DNA from: Clostridia bacterium
GTDB taxonomy: Bacteria > Bacillota > Clostridia > Christensenellales > Borkfalkiaceae
Assembly (NCBI GenBank): GCA_017502525.1
Contig: JAFVUV010000003.1
Location: 146,214 to 210,213, forward strand
Direction: 5' to 3'
Length of the DNA: 64,000 nt
Position 1 is the stretch's first letter. The number at the start of each line of letters is the position of its first letter. A program made the translations under genes and the position numbers. The notes beneath the pieces are model-generated. The model saw nothing but the letters and a program-made list of their open reading frames with translations, searched no databases and was not told the DNA's origin. Below are positions 32,950 through 41,753 of the stretch, piece after piece.

Positions 32950-33551
32950 TACCTACAACACATAGTGCAAAGCAAATCCATACAACACCAAGTTGCGCAG
33001 AACGATAAACACCCGTTGGTGTCACCACCCATTTGCCTATTATCTACTGACTCAGCATTATTATACATATTGCCAGATTTGAATTGCCTTTCGTTAAACT
33101 CCATCTTTTGTTTTAACTTTGTTAATTCGTCAGCATACTTCGCGTTATGCGGTTCCATAGTTAAAGCAATTTCAAGTTGTTTTTTGCTTTCGTTAATCCA
33201 ATTTTTTTTGTAAAAAACAACTGATTGCAAATAATGCCACTCCGCATTTCTATCAGTAATATCATCTAAGAGTTGTTGTGCTTTAGTGATATCGCCATTT
33301 TTGATATAATTTGTTACGTCTGAAAAGTCAATTTCAACACGTCCGTTTTCAGTATTAGAAATTTTTCTAGCTTCGGTTATTTCGTGATATGCAGCTTCAA
33401 GCTTGGTTAAGTTTTTAGCCGCTTGGTTTCCAACTTCCCCCTCACAAAATCTTTCGTTAGAATATTTTGCTTTCAATTCTTTATACGCATTTTCAATTTC
33501 TTCATCAGTTGCGTTTTCAGTTAAATTTAATATTTTATAGTATTCTTGCAT
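32949..33551 (-). CDS. J-domain-like protein with lost HPD motif and Cys-rich tail
   Basis: 200 residues. The N-terminal 65 residues fit a J-domain (YYKILNLTENATDEEIENAYKEL, helix II, then LTKLEAAYHEI), but the HPD tripeptide that stimulates Hsp70 is replaced by S31-N32-E33 in KYSNER. The middle (about 85-150) looks like TPR-type helical repeats (EWHYLQSVVFYKK, LEIALTMEPHNAKY). The last 17 residues are extremely cysteine-rich (seven Cys). J-domain proteins with Cys-rich tails adjacent to DUF5685 genes are common in Clostridia. Here the missing HPD suggests no DnaK stimulation. It overlaps DUF5685 by 25 nt. Confidence 0.82.
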   Translation of the reverse strand: MQEYYKILNLTENATDEEIENAYKELKAKYSNERFCEGEVGNQAAKNLTKLEAAYHEITEARKISNTENGRVEIDFSDVTNYIKNGDITKAQQLLDDITDRNAEWHYLQSVVFYKKNWINESKKQLEIALTMEPHNAKYADELTKLKQKMEFNERQFKSGNMYNNAESVDNRQMGGDTNGCLSFCATWCCMDLLCTMCCR

Positions 33552-34396
33552 TTCTTATTCTCCATTATTCGCTTAGTTTCCATTTTAAGCCCAAAAATAA
33601 AAACGTTATCAGTTAAATCGTGATTAAATTTATATTTAAGTTCTTTTGATAATCTTTCAATATCATTCAAAAGTGTTCCGAATATAAAAATCAGTTCACT
33701 TTGCTTTAATTGTATTAAAGTTTTTTTATCAGCAACGTCATTATAAGCGTTAACAAATACGTTAAAATTATTCCCTTTTATATCTTTATCAAAATCGTCG
33801 AGCGCATCAATTAAGTATATCCATTTGCCTAAATTATATGCTAGTTCACCAACTTGTTCGGTAAATTTCTCTTCGCCAATAAGCTCGCGAACTACTTCTT
33901 TCATCATATTTCCAAACGGGTCTGCAGACATGTCAACACTGTTGCACCCCATTTTTTCATACTTTAAAAGTTCATCATATCTATTTTTTACAATTGAATC
34001 CAAATTGGGCTCGTGTTTTTTTGCTTTTTTATAACAGGATTTAAAAAACGCCCTTTTTGCACGACCTTTATTATTATCAACGACGTCGTCGTTTAATTTA
34101 TGATAAGCAAGGATAACGTTAAGGGCCGCAATTCTATCAGTAAGCGAATCTGGTATAGCAACAGGTCTTTTTCTAATATGATGAATTATACAGCGTTGGC
34201 GGGTTATTTTCACGTCTAAATCGCAAAGATTATGTAACAATACTGACAAAAAAGTCAAATCGTAATTTAAAACCAGTCTACCTTTATTTCCGCAACACTT
34301 ACCAATGCCCTTACAAAGCCCACAATACATAGCCTTATAAAGCACGGTATCTTTTACGTACATATTAGGAATATCCGTTTTAACGTATCCAAACAT
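33527..34396 (-). CDS. DUF5685-family protein
   Basis: 289 residues, soluble and helix-rich. The N-terminus FGYVKTDIPNMYVKDTVLYKAMYCGLCKGIGKCCG matches DUF5685 as I know it (a Tyr-Cys-Gly-Leu-Cys motif followed by more cysteines), with further Cys and His in RQRCIIHHIRKRP, so a metal site is likely. The C-terminal half (YLIDALDDFDKDIKGNNFN) has Asp-rich motifs reminiscent of all-alpha isoprenoid or phosphatase-like folds. The function is unknown. AGAGG precedes the ATG. It starts one base after trpS and overlaps the J-like gene. Confidence 0.82.
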   Translation of the reverse strand: MFGYVKTDIPNMYVKDTVLYKAMYCGLCKGIGKCCGNKGRLVLNYDLTFLSVLLHNLCDLDVKITRQRCIIHHIRKRPVAIPDSLTDRIAALNVILAYHKLNDDVVDNNKGRAKRAFFKSCYKKAKKHEPNLDSIVKNRYDELLKYEKMGCNSVDMSADPFGNMMKEVVRELIGEEKFTEQVGELAYNLGKWIYLIDALDDFDKDIKGNNFNVFVNAYNDVADKKTLIQLKQSELIFIFGTLLNDIERLSKELKYKFNHDLTDNVFIFGLKMETKRIMENKKCKNTIKY

Positions 34397-34397
34397 A

Positions 34398-35402
34398 CTA
34401 TCCTCTTTTTCTTAAAACTAACCCAACTTTTTTATAAACTTTATTTAGCGTGCGGTATGCTAATTTTTCCGCTCTTTCAGCTCCGTTTTTAAGAACTTCA
34501 TCTAAATATGCTTTATCGCCTAGCAATCTATTTTTTTCTAATCTAATCGGCTCAATTTTTTCAGTAACAACTTCGCCAACAGCTAGCTTAAATTCGCCGT
34601 AACCTTTACCCGCAAATTCTTTTTCCGCTTGTTCAAAAGTTTTATCGGTAAACGCACAATAGATTGATAATAAGTTACTTATGCCTGGTTTTTCAGGGGA
34701 ATAAACGATTTTGTCATCGCTGTCAGTAACTGCACGCTTAAACTTTCTTAATACCGTTGCGGGGTCATCGTCCATAGATATAAACGCATTTAAATTAGCA
34801 TCTGATTTGCTCATTTTTCGTTCTGGTTCAGCAAGACTCATTACCCTTGCTGCCGATTTACCAATATAGCCTTCAGGAATTTTGAACGTTTCGCCAAAAC
34901 GGTTATTAAAACGAATAGCCAAATCCCTTGCTAATTCTAAGTGTTGTTTCTGGTCTGCACCGATTGGCACGAGTTCGGTTTGATACAATAAGATATCAGC
35001 AGCCATTAATACGGGATAATCCATTAATCCCATATTAATATTGTCTTCGTGTTTTTTACTTTTATCCTTAAACTGAGTCATGCGAGAAAGTTCGCCAGGA
35101 TAGCAAATCGTATTAAGCACCCATGCAAGTTCTGTATGGGCTGAAACGTGTGATTGCGCAAATAAAATAGATTTTTCCGGGTCTATACCGCAAGCCAAAT
35201 ATAACGCTGCTAGTTCGTAAGTATTTTTTCTTAAAACTGCAGGGTCTTGTTTTACGGTAAGCGTATGCAAATCGGCAAGCGCAAATACTCCGTTATAATC
35301 GTCTTGAAGTTTCTTAAAATTACGAAGTGCACCCAAATAATTACCTATAGTTAATATTCCGCTTGGTTGAATTGCACTAAATAATATCTTCTTATCTTCC
35401 AT
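34398..35402 (-). CDS. trpS: Tryptophanyl-tRNA synthetase
   Basis: Class I synthetase for tRNA-Trp. The HIGH-type motif appears as TIGNYLG (residues near 19) after FSAIQPSG, and the KMSKS motif as KMSKSDAN near 197. The Trp-binding motif PIGADQKQHLELARDLA lies between them. 334 residues is standard. AAAGGTG precedes the ATG. It lies 32 nt after thrC with no terminator between. There is no visible Trp T-box, which many Firmicutes have before trpS, so regulation here must come from the thrC promoter region or be constitutive. Confidence 0.97.
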   Translation of the reverse strand: MEDKKILFSAIQPSGILTIGNYLGALRNFKKLQDDYNGVFALADLHTLTVKQDPAVLRKNTYELAALYLACGIDPEKSILFAQSHVSAHTELAWVLNTICYPGELSRMTQFKDKSKKHEDNINMGLMDYPVLMAADILLYQTELVPIGADQKQHLELARDLAIRFNNRFGETFKIPEGYIGKSAARVMSLAEPERKMSKSDANLNAFISMDDDPATVLRKFKRAVTDSDDKIVYSPEKPGISNLLSIYCAFTDKTFEQAEKEFAGKGYGEFKLAVGEVVTEKIEPIRLEKNRLLGDKAYLDEVLKNGAERAEKLAYRTLNKVYKKVGLVLRKRG

Positions 35403-35434
35403 TATATATCACCTTTCTTTAAGTATTATTGAAT

Positions 35435-36919
35435 TTATTTAGCAATAAAATCTAAAACAGCGTTAAAGGTCTCGCCCTTTTCAATCACTCTAGTAAATCT
35501 TCTTTCCTTACTCTTCAAACTTAAAATTTGTTCAGGAACTGGAAGTGCCGTTTCTAAAGCAAGTTTATCCGAAGCAACGAAAGCGTCGTTTGGCGCTTTG
35601 CCTTTTAGCGAGAATAAAACGTCGTGCGCGAATTTATAAGGACTTGCAGTTGAAAGTACGACCGTCGGTTTGTTGTTGCCACTATAATCAACAAAACAAT
35701 TGCGAACGTCTACCGCAACGGCAGTGTGTGGGTCTAAAACGTAACCAAACTCTTCAAAAAATTCTTGAATAGTTTGCTTGCAAGTCATTTCATCCGCATA
35801 ATTAGCAAAAAATTCCGCATTAAGCACTGATTTTTCTTTTTCTGATATAGAATATTTGCCGCATTTTTTAAGTTCAAGCATGCGCACTTCGGTTAAAGAA
35901 GCATCTCTACCGCTTAATTCAAAAATTAATCTCTCTAAATTACTTGAAATTAAAATATCCATAGACGGAGAAATGGTTTTGAAAAATTCTCTATTAGCAT
36001 CGTACGTTCCACTTGCAAAAAACTCGCTTAATACGTTGTTTGAGTTTGATGCGCAAACTAACTTATCAATAGGAAGTCCCATTTGTTTTGCGTAGTATCC
36101 TGCAAGAATATTACCAAAGTTTCCGGTAGGAACTACAAAATTAACTTTATCACCCATACTGATTTCTTGAGAATTAACTAAATCACAGTAAGCTGAAAAG
36201 TAATAACAAATTTGTGGAACAAGTCTGCCGAAGTTCATTGAGTTCGCACTAGATAAAATAACGTTCTTTTCTTTAAGACTGTCATTAAATTCTTTGCTGG
36301 AAAAAATATTTTTAACAGCAGTTTGACAATCATCAAAATTGCCGTTAACTGCAACAACGTTAACGTTGTTTCCTTCCTGAGTACACATCTGGGTTTTTTG
36401 CATATCACTTACGCCTTCACTTGGAAAGAAAACCATTATCTTAATCCCATCAGCATCCTTAAAACCTTCAAGTGCAGCTTTACCCGTATCGCCACTAGTT
36501 GCAACTAAGATTAGAACTTCTTCTTTAATACCACTAATATCGCAACCCTTTCTTAATAAATACGGCAACAACGTCAACGCTACGTCCTTAAATGCAAGCG
36601 TAGGGCCGTGAAATAACTCCATAATAAAAAGGTTTTCATCAATTTTAACAATCGGCGCAGCATCCGAGTCTTCAAACTTGGAATAAGCGTTTTTGCACGC
36701 GCTAAGCAATTCTTGTTCGTCATACTCTTCCAAATACTTTTTTAAAACTAAACATGCTCTTTCAGCATAATCCATATTAAGCATAGTTTCAAATTCTTCT
36801 TTTGAAACTTGTGGAAAAATTTCCGGCACAAAAAGACCACCGTCTTCAGCCAAACCTTTAGCAATAGCCATTGCAGAACAGGAAACTTCAGATTTACCTC
36901 TAGTGCTAATAAATTTCAT
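35435..36919 (-). CDS. threonine synthase thrC: Threonine synthase
   Basis: PLP enzyme converting O-phosphohomoserine to threonine. 494 residues, the longer (yeast and E. coli-like) class. Family motifs are STRGKSEVSCSMAIAKGLAEDGGLFVP-like N-terminus, the PLP lysine in GPTLAFKDVAL near residue 110, VATSGDTGKAALEG, and VPTGNFGNILAGYYAKQMGLP. I start at 36919: GAGG lies 8 nt upstream and the predicted promoter and hairpin lie beyond it, which rules out the upstream start at 36961. The only leader space is filled by a terminator-like hairpin. Other threonine pathway genes (thrB, hom) are not in the window. Confidence 0.94.
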   Translation of the reverse strand: MKFISTRGKSEVSCSAMAIAKGLAEDGGLFVPEIFPQVSKEEFETMLNMDYAERACLVLKKYLEEYDEQELLSACKNAYSKFEDSDAAPIVKIDENLFIMELFHGPTLAFKDVALTLLPYLLRKGCDISGIKEEVLILVATSGDTGKAALEGFKDADGIKIMVFFPSEGVSDMQKTQMCTQEGNNVNVVAVNGNFDDCQTAVKNIFSSKEFNDSLKEKNVILSSANSMNFGRLVPQICYYFSAYCDLVNSQEISMGDKVNFVVPTGNFGNILAGYYAKQMGLPIDKLVCASNSNNVLSEFFASGTYDANREFFKTISPSMDILISSNLERLIFELSGRDASLTEVRMLELKKCGKYSISEKEKSVLNAEFFANYADEMTCKQTIQEFFEEFGYVLDPHTAVAVDVRNCFVDYSGNNKPTVVLSTASPYKFAHDVLFSLKGKAPNDAFVASDKLALETALPVPEQILSLKSKERRFTRVIEKGETFNAVLDFIAK

Positions 36920-36935
36920 AACAACCTCGTAACAA

Positions 36936-36968
36936 TACAAAAAGTCGGATGTTTTCAACATCCGACTT
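36936..36968 (-). terminator. Terminator-like hairpin directly before thrC
   Basis: A 12-bp perfect stem (AAGTCGGATGTT with AACATCCGACTT) with a 3-nt loop, followed on the minus strand by TTTTTG. It lies downstream of the predicted thrC promoter and 17 nt before the thrC start, so it is either the terminator of the preceding P-loop gene, an attenuator, or both. Confidence 0.85.
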
Positions 36969-36980
36969 ATATTTTACTAC

Positions 36981-37009
36981 ATTTTAAGTATAAAAATCAA
37001 CTTAATCAA
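36981..37009 (-). promoter_or_regulatory. Predicted thrC promoter
   Basis: Minus-strand TTGATT, 17 bp, TAAAAT. The -35 box overlaps the stop codon of the P-loop gene. Transcription would start near 36974, about six bases before the hairpin. Confidence 0.6.
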
Positions 37010-37409
37010 CGTACTTTAATACAAACTCTGGCAAATCTTCTTTAGAAGCGCTGCAAGTTACTACGAATTTAACGTCGTAATCTTTTTCAAGCTTTTCCAT
37101 TGAAGCAAAAATTTGTTCTAAATCAGCAAGTTTTTTACCCGTAATTCTTGCAATACCATCAATATATATGTATTCGTTGTCGCCGTTTGCAGCAACTATT
37201 CCCTTAATAAAACCGTTCAAAGCATCTGCACATTTAATGTCAAAACCAGTAATGTCTAAAAATCTGATAGTGTATTTAATATCGTGTGTATATCTTTTGG
37301 TATCAGTTATAAATATAACGTGCCCTTTCGCCTTTTCAATAGCGCCGTTGGCACATTCTATAATTGCCTTAGTTTTGCCTGTCCCTTTGGGTCCGTAAAT
37401 AATTTTCAT
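37002..37409 (-). CDS. Small P-loop NTPase, uncharacterised
   Basis: 135 residues. Walker A is GPKGTGKT at residues 6-13, and a Walker B-like strand appears as EYIYIDGIARI near 80, followed by a short sensor-like VKFVVTCSAS. Such minimal P-loop proteins in Clostridia are sometimes labelled as twitching-motility or PilT-like, but there is no pilus context here and I do not endorse that name. It has its own promoter and a strong binding site (AGGAGG, about 10 nt before the ATG). A hairpin follows its stop. Function unknown. Confidence 0.8.
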   Translation of the reverse strand: MKIIYGPKGTGKTKAIIECANGAIEKAKGHVIFITDTKRYTHDIKYTIRFLDITGFDIKCADALNGFIKGIVAANGDNEYIYIDGIARITGKKLADLEQIFASMEKLEKDYDVKFVVTCSASKEDLPEFVLKYVD

Positions 37410-37447
37410 TGGAAATATTCCTCCTGATAAATATCTTATCTAGTTAT

Positions 37448-37476
37448 ATTGTATAACACTTTTTTGAAAATTTCAA
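37448..37476 (-). promoter_or_regulatory. Promoter of the small P-loop gene
   Basis: Minus-strand TTGAAA, 17 bp, TACAAT, with a leader of about 30 nt containing AGGAGG. Confidence 0.8.
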
Positions 37477-37539
37477 TAGGTTTTTAAAAATTTATTAGTA
37501 AAAATCAAAAGATTTTTTGTGTTTTATAATTCTAAAATA

Positions 37540-37576
37540 AAAATCAGCCCTAAAATAATGTTAGGACTGATTTTTT
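37540..37576 (-). terminator. Terminator of the rpmE-prmC-prfA-aminotransferase unit
   Basis: AAAATCAGTCCTAA-type arms pair across a 7-nt loop (one G-T pair), with Ts on both sides. It begins just after the aminotransferase stop codon. Confidence 0.88.
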
Positions 37577-37581
37577 AGCCG

Positions 37582-38778
37582 TTATTTAAGTAAATTAATA
37601 AACGAAATTAGTCTTGTTAAACCTTCTTTTATGTCTTCAATAGAAATTGCATACGAAAGTCTAATACATTCGTCGTTTCCAAATGCAATACCAGGAATCA
37701 AGGCAATGCCTTGTTTTAATGCACAATCAGCAAACGTTAAAGAACCATTGATTTCTACACCATCGTATTTCTTTCCATAAAGTTTAGAAACGTTAACGAA
37801 TACGTAAAACGCGCCTTTCGGTTGAACACACTCTATTCCATCAACGTCTTGAAGCATTTCAATCATAAGTTTACGGCGTTCGTCGAAAACTTTTTGCATT
37901 TTTGCAATAAATTGCTCACCTTCAGGAGCGGTAAGTGCCGTTACTGATGCGTATTGGGAGATAGAACAAGCGTTGCTAGTGGTATGGCTTTGCATACTTG
38001 ATATTGCTTTTGCGATACTTAAGGGAGCTGCAAGGTACCCGATTCTCCAACCTGTCATTGCATAAGTTTTTGACATACCGTTGATGATAATTGTCAAATC
38101 TTTCATCTTTTCACTATATTGTGCTATTGAATAGTGTTTTTCGCCTTCGTAAACTAATTTTTCATAAATTTCGTCTGAAATAACGTAAATTCCTTTTTCT
38201 TCAGCAACCTTAGCTATAGCTTTAATTTCTTCTTCAGAATAAATCGCGCCGGTAGGATTATTAGGCGTATTTAAGATAAGACATTTTGTTTTATCAGTAA
38301 TAATTTCAGCAAACTGCTCAGCGGTCATTTTATAGCCATTTTCTTTTTTAGTTTGAACGTAAACACATTTTCCACCTGCAAGTTTTATAAGTTCAGGATA
38401 TGTAAGCCAAAACGGTGACGGCAATACCACTTCATCCCCTTCGTCAACAATAGCGCAAATAGCGTGATAAAGTGAACTTTTTGCACCTGAAGAAATGACA
38501 ATTTGGGCAGAATCGTAAACGAGATTATTATCTTTCAAAAATTTATCGCAAACAGCTTTTTTAAGTTCTAGCATACCAGCAGCAGGCGTATATTTTGTAA
38601 AACCTATATCCAGCGCTTTTTTTGCAGAATCGATTATATATTCAGGCGTATTAAAATCAGGTTCTCCAGCACCAAAACCTATAACTGATATTCCATCTGC
38701 CTTCATCTTTTTTGCCTTTGCTGTAATTTCCAACGTTAAAGAGGGTGCAATTTCTTTTACTTTTCTTGAAATACTCAT
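37582..38778 (-). CDS. Aspartate/aromatic-type aminotransferase (class I, AspB family)
   Basis: PLP aminotransferase of 398 residues, fold type I. Seen: GFGAGEPDFNTPEYI near the N-terminus, TKYTPAAGMLELKKAV, ILNTPNNPTGA, ISDEIYEKLVY, the PLP lysine in GMSKTYAMTGWRIGY near residue 240 and the C-terminal arginine region IRLSYAIS. This profile fits subgroup I-gamma aspartate aminotransferases of Firmicutes and Thermus (AspB or AspC). Exact amino donor and acceptor cannot be told from sequence. GGAG sits before the ATG, 17 nt after prfA, and the gene ends the unit. Confidence 0.9.
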   Translation of the reverse strand: MSISRKVKEIAPSLTLEITAKAKKMKADGISVIGFGAGEPDFNTPEYIIDSAKKALDIGFTKYTPAAGMLELKKAVCDKFLKDNNLVYDSAQIVISSGAKSSLYHAICAIVDEGDEVVLPSPFWLTYPELIKLAGGKCVYVQTKKENGYKMTAEQFAEIITDKTKCLILNTPNNPTGAIYSEEEIKAIAKVAEEKGIYVISDEIYEKLVYEGEKHYSIAQYSEKMKDLTIIINGMSKTYAMTGWRIGYLAAPLSIAKAISSMQSHTTSNACSISQYASVTALTAPEGEQFIAKMQKVFDERRKLMIEMLQDVDGIECVQPKGAFYVFVNVSKLYGKKYDGVEINGSLTFADCALKQGIALIPGIAFGNDECIRLSYAISIEDIKEGLTRLISFINLLK

Positions 38779-38795
38779 TATAATTTTCTCCTTAA

Positions 38796-39872
38796 TTATT
38801 CTTCATCAGTTCCTGCACTTAATTTTAGTTCCCTATCGTGAATAGCAAGCGCTTCAACCATTTCGTCGATATCGCCCATCATAAAACTATCTATAGAGTG
38901 TAAAGTTAGACCTATTCTATGGTCAGTTACTCGGCCTTGTGGGAAGTTATACGTTCTAATTCTTTCAGAACGGTCACCCGTACCCACTTGATTACGACGG
39001 TTTTCAGAATACTCTTTATCATATTGAGATTGATAAAAATCGTAAAGCCTACTTTTTAATACTCTCATTGCTTTTTCACGGTTTTTAGTTTGAGAACGTT
39101 CATCTTGGCACAATACTACGATTCCCGTAGGAATATGTGTCATACGAATACAAGATTCGGTTTTATTAACATGTTGTCCGCCAGCACCACTACTGCGCAA
39201 AGTATCAATTCTCAAATCTTTTTCGTCGATATTAACTTCAACGTCTTCAACTTCGGGTAAAACGGCAACGGTAGCCGTAGAAGTGTGAACGCGTCCTTGC
39301 GATTCAGTTTCTGGTACTCTTTGAACTCTATGAACACCACTTTCAAATTTTAATTTTCTATAACAATCTTTACCCGTAATTGAGAAAACAGCTTCTTTGA
39401 CACCACCTAGTTCGGTTGTGCTAATATCCATATCCTCTGTCTTCCAACGGTTTTTTTCAGCGTAACGAATATAAAGTTTATATAACTCATATGCAAATAA
39501 ACTCGCTTCTTCGCCACCAGCTCCCGCTCTTATTTCCATAATAACGTTTTTATCGTCGTTAGGGTCTTTGGGTAAAAGTAAAATGCGTAATTCTTCAGAT
39601 AAGGTTTCAAGTTTTGATTTACAAGTTAACAACTCGTCTTCCATAAGAACTTTCATTTCAGCATCAGTTTCTAATGGAAGCATTTCTTTAAGTTCTTGTT
39701 GTTCTTTTAAAACTTTTTTATATTCTGAATATTTTTCTACCGTTTCAGTTATTTCTGAAAGTTCTTTTGTATAAGCACGCCACTCGTCAATTCTAGAGAT
39801 AACTTCATTATCACTAACGAGTTGGTTTAACTTATCAAATCTTTCTAGCATTTTATCAAGCTTTTTAAACAT
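38796..39872 (-). CDS. prfA: Peptide chain release factor 1
   Basis: Terminates translation at UAA and UAG. 358 residues. Features are the helical N-terminal domain, EIRAGAGGEEASLFA, the codon-recognition region RVPETESQGRVHTSTATVAVLP (RF1 tripeptide position occupied by PET), the GGQ loop AGGQHVNKTESCIRMTHIP and GDRSERIRTYNFPQ. The GGQ glutamine is the residue methylated by PrmC, encoded immediately upstream with a one-base overlap at 39872, so enzyme and substrate are co-translated. Confidence 0.97.
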   Translation of the reverse strand: MFKKLDKMLERFDKLNQLVSDNEVISRIDEWRAYTKELSEITETVEKYSEYKKVLKEQQELKEMLPLETDAEMKVLMEDELLTCKSKLETLSEELRILLLPKDPNDDKNVIMEIRAGAGGEEASLFAYELYKLYIRYAEKNRWKTEDMDISTTELGGVKEAVFSITGKDCYRKLKFESGVHRVQRVPETESQGRVHTSTATVAVLPEVEDVEVNIDEKDLRIDTLRSSGAGGQHVNKTESCIRMTHIPTGIVVLCQDERSQTKNREKAMRVLKSRLYDFYQSQYDKEYSENRRNQVGTGDRSERIRTYNFPQGRVTDHRIGLTLHSIDSFMMGDIDEMVEALAIHDRELKLSAGTDEE

Positions 39873-41701
39873 TAAAGCACCGCCTTAACAATTCTTTCTA
39901 TATTTTCGTAATCTTTTATAATTTCAACACTAGCGAATCCGTTTAACATTTTTGCTATTTGATTGGCTTGTCCTATACCACACTCCAAAAACAAAATACC
40001 GTTTTCGGTTAAATGGTCTTTAGCATTATCTGCAATTATTTTATAAAAATCGTAACCACTAGCACCACCGTCTAATGCCAAAATAGGTTCAAATTCTTTT
40101 ACTTCTTTTTGTAATTGATTTATATCTTCAGATTTAATGTAGGGGGGATTAGAAATAATAACGTCAAATTTTTTTTCATTTCCGTCGGAAATCTCTGAGA
40201 ACATATCACTTTCAATAAACTCAATTTCAGCGCTATTTAGCGTTGCGTTGTCTTTTGCAAGTTTTAGTGCATCACCACTAACGTCAATAGCTGTAACCCT
40301 AGCACCACTTTGCTTTTGCACGGCAATAGCTATTGCACCACTTCCCGTACATAAATCAAGCACTTTGCTCTCTCTATTTATATATTTGAGCGCATTTTCA
40401 ACCAGTAATTCTGTCTCAGGTCTTGGGATAAGCACCCTTTCATCAACTTTTATTGTATAGCCATAAAAATCAGTATCGCCTATGCAGTACCACAACGGTC
40501 TACCCGTAATGCGTTCTTCAACGATTTTGTTTATTTTTTCTACTTTTGCGGGATTAACTAAATCTTCACAATCAAGTTCAGAACGTTTAATGTCTAAAGT
40601 TAAACTGATAATCCACTCAGCTTCGGCTTGTTCTTCAATACCGTTTGCGGATAGTTTATCTTTAACTTTTTGTAATAAGTCTTTGCGCTTTTGAGCTGTA
40701 ACAAACTCTTCTTCAGGAATTGTTGAGTCGTTATCCATTTCCATAACTGACTTAAACGCAACTATTGCAACTTCAAGCATTTTATCATCAGGCTCACGCG
40801 TGGTTATTCGTTGTAACAACATTCCAGGTAATTTCAAAGGATAAAAAAGCCAGAATTTAGTCTTAGCTAAACCTTTAAGTAATTCATATGAAAGCCCCGC
40901 CACTAAAGGTAACAATGCCAAATGCAATAAAACGCGATAAATCTTTTGCATTTCTACTGATATTAACGATTCTACTAACGCGGAAACTAAAATACTGATT
41001 AGCATTACGAAAACCATAAAAGTAGTTCCGCACCTATCGTGAATACGTGTGCATTTTTTAGCGTTTTCAACGTTTAATTCTAGCCCACGTTCATAGCACG
41101 ATATAGTTTTATGCTCAGCGCCGTGATACATAAAAGTTCGTTTTATATCTTTAAGTAAAGAACTAAGTACAATATACAAAAGAAATATAATTAGTTTTAA
41201 ACCACCTTCAATAAAGTTGGTAGCCCAAACGTCGAATTTAACACAAAATAAACGTTCAAGCCCGTCGCAACAAAGTTGCGGTAAATATATAAAAAGCAAA
41301 ACGGCAAGAGCAAGCCCTAAAAGCATTGAAATAGTTGCAACCACACTCATTACGTTTACTTTAAGCTTTTCAGCCAACCACTTTTCAAACTTTGAAGGCT
41401 CCCCTTCACCGTAAACGTCTGCTGAACGCATTAAGGTTTTGACGCCAACTATCATTGACGTTACAAATGAAACCACACCACGCACAATAGGCAGCCTGAA
41501 AAACAGACTGCTTTCTTTTTGTGGTTTTATTCTCTTTGATTCTTTTCTGATAATCCCGTCACTATCACGCACCGCTGTAACCATAGCTGAATTACCGCGC
41601 ATCATAACGCCTTCCAAAACCGCTTGTCCACCGATAGACGTTTTAGTACAAGATTTACTTGAATTTTCTTTTTCTTTCATATTACAAACACTACAACTCA
41701 T
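39872..41701 (-). CDS. prmC: DUF1385 membrane protein fused to release-factor methyltransferase PrmC
   Basis: One continuous 609-residue frame with two proteins' worth of sequence. Residues 20-310 are a DUF1385 (YqhQ-like) membrane domain: SIGGQAVLEGVMMRG, several membrane helices, GAEHKTISCYERG at 194-206 and the CGTTFMVFV motif. Residues 325-609 are a complete PrmC: GRPLWYCIGDTDFYG, IPRPETELLVE, the SAM loop VLDLCTGSGAIAIA and the catalytic NPPY at 518-521. In Bacillus yqhQ and prmC are separate genes. The fusion would tether RF methylation to the membrane. No clear Shine-Dalgarno sequence precedes the 41701 ATG, and a terminator lies just upstream, so expression probably relies on read-through from rpmE. 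Confidence 0.9.
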   Translation of the reverse strand: MSCSVCNMKEKENSSKSCTKTSIGGQAVLEGVMMRGNSAMVTAVRDSDGIIRKESKRIKPQKESSLFFRLPIVRGVVSFVTSMIVGVKTLMRSADVYGEGEPSKFEKWLAEKLKVNVMSVVATISMLLGLALAVLLFIYLPQLCCDGLERLFCVKFDVWATNFIEGGLKLIIFLLYIVLSSLLKDIKRTFMYHGAEHKTISCYERGLELNVENAKKCTRIHDRCGTTFMVFVMLISILVSALVESLISVEMQKIYRVLLHLALLPLVAGLSYELLKGLAKTKFWLFYPLKLPGMLLQRITTREPDDKMLEVAIVAFKSVMEMDNDSTIPEEEFVTAQKRKDLLQKVKDKLSANGIEEQAEAEWIISLTLDIKRSELDCEDLVNPAKVEKINKIVEERITGRPLWYCIGDTDFYGYTIKVDERVLIPRPETELLVENALKYINRESKVLDLCTGSGAIAIAVQKQSGARVTAIDVSGDALKLAKDNATLNSAEIEFIESDMFSEISDGNEKKFDVIISNPPYIKSEDINQLQKEVKEFEPILALDGGASGYDFYKIIADNAKDHLTENGILFLECGIGQANQIAKMLNGFASVEIIKDYENIERIVKAVL

Positions 41702-41713
41702 CGTTTGTAAGAT

Positions 41714-41753
41714 ATAAAAAAGGCTTTAAGCGTATAAAAATACTCTTAAAGCC
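41714..41753 (-). terminator. Hairpin terminator between rpmE and the prmC fusion
   Basis: A 13-bp-class stem (GGCTTTAAG and CTTAAAGCC arms extended by TACG/AGTA pairs with mismatches) followed on the minus strand by TTTTTTATAT. The fusion gene starts 13 nt beyond it. Confidence 0.82.

Noticed and set aside
37002..37409. Naming the small P-loop protein PilT
   Set aside because: Only Walker A and a weak Walker B are visible, it is far shorter than PilT, and no pilus genes are nearby.
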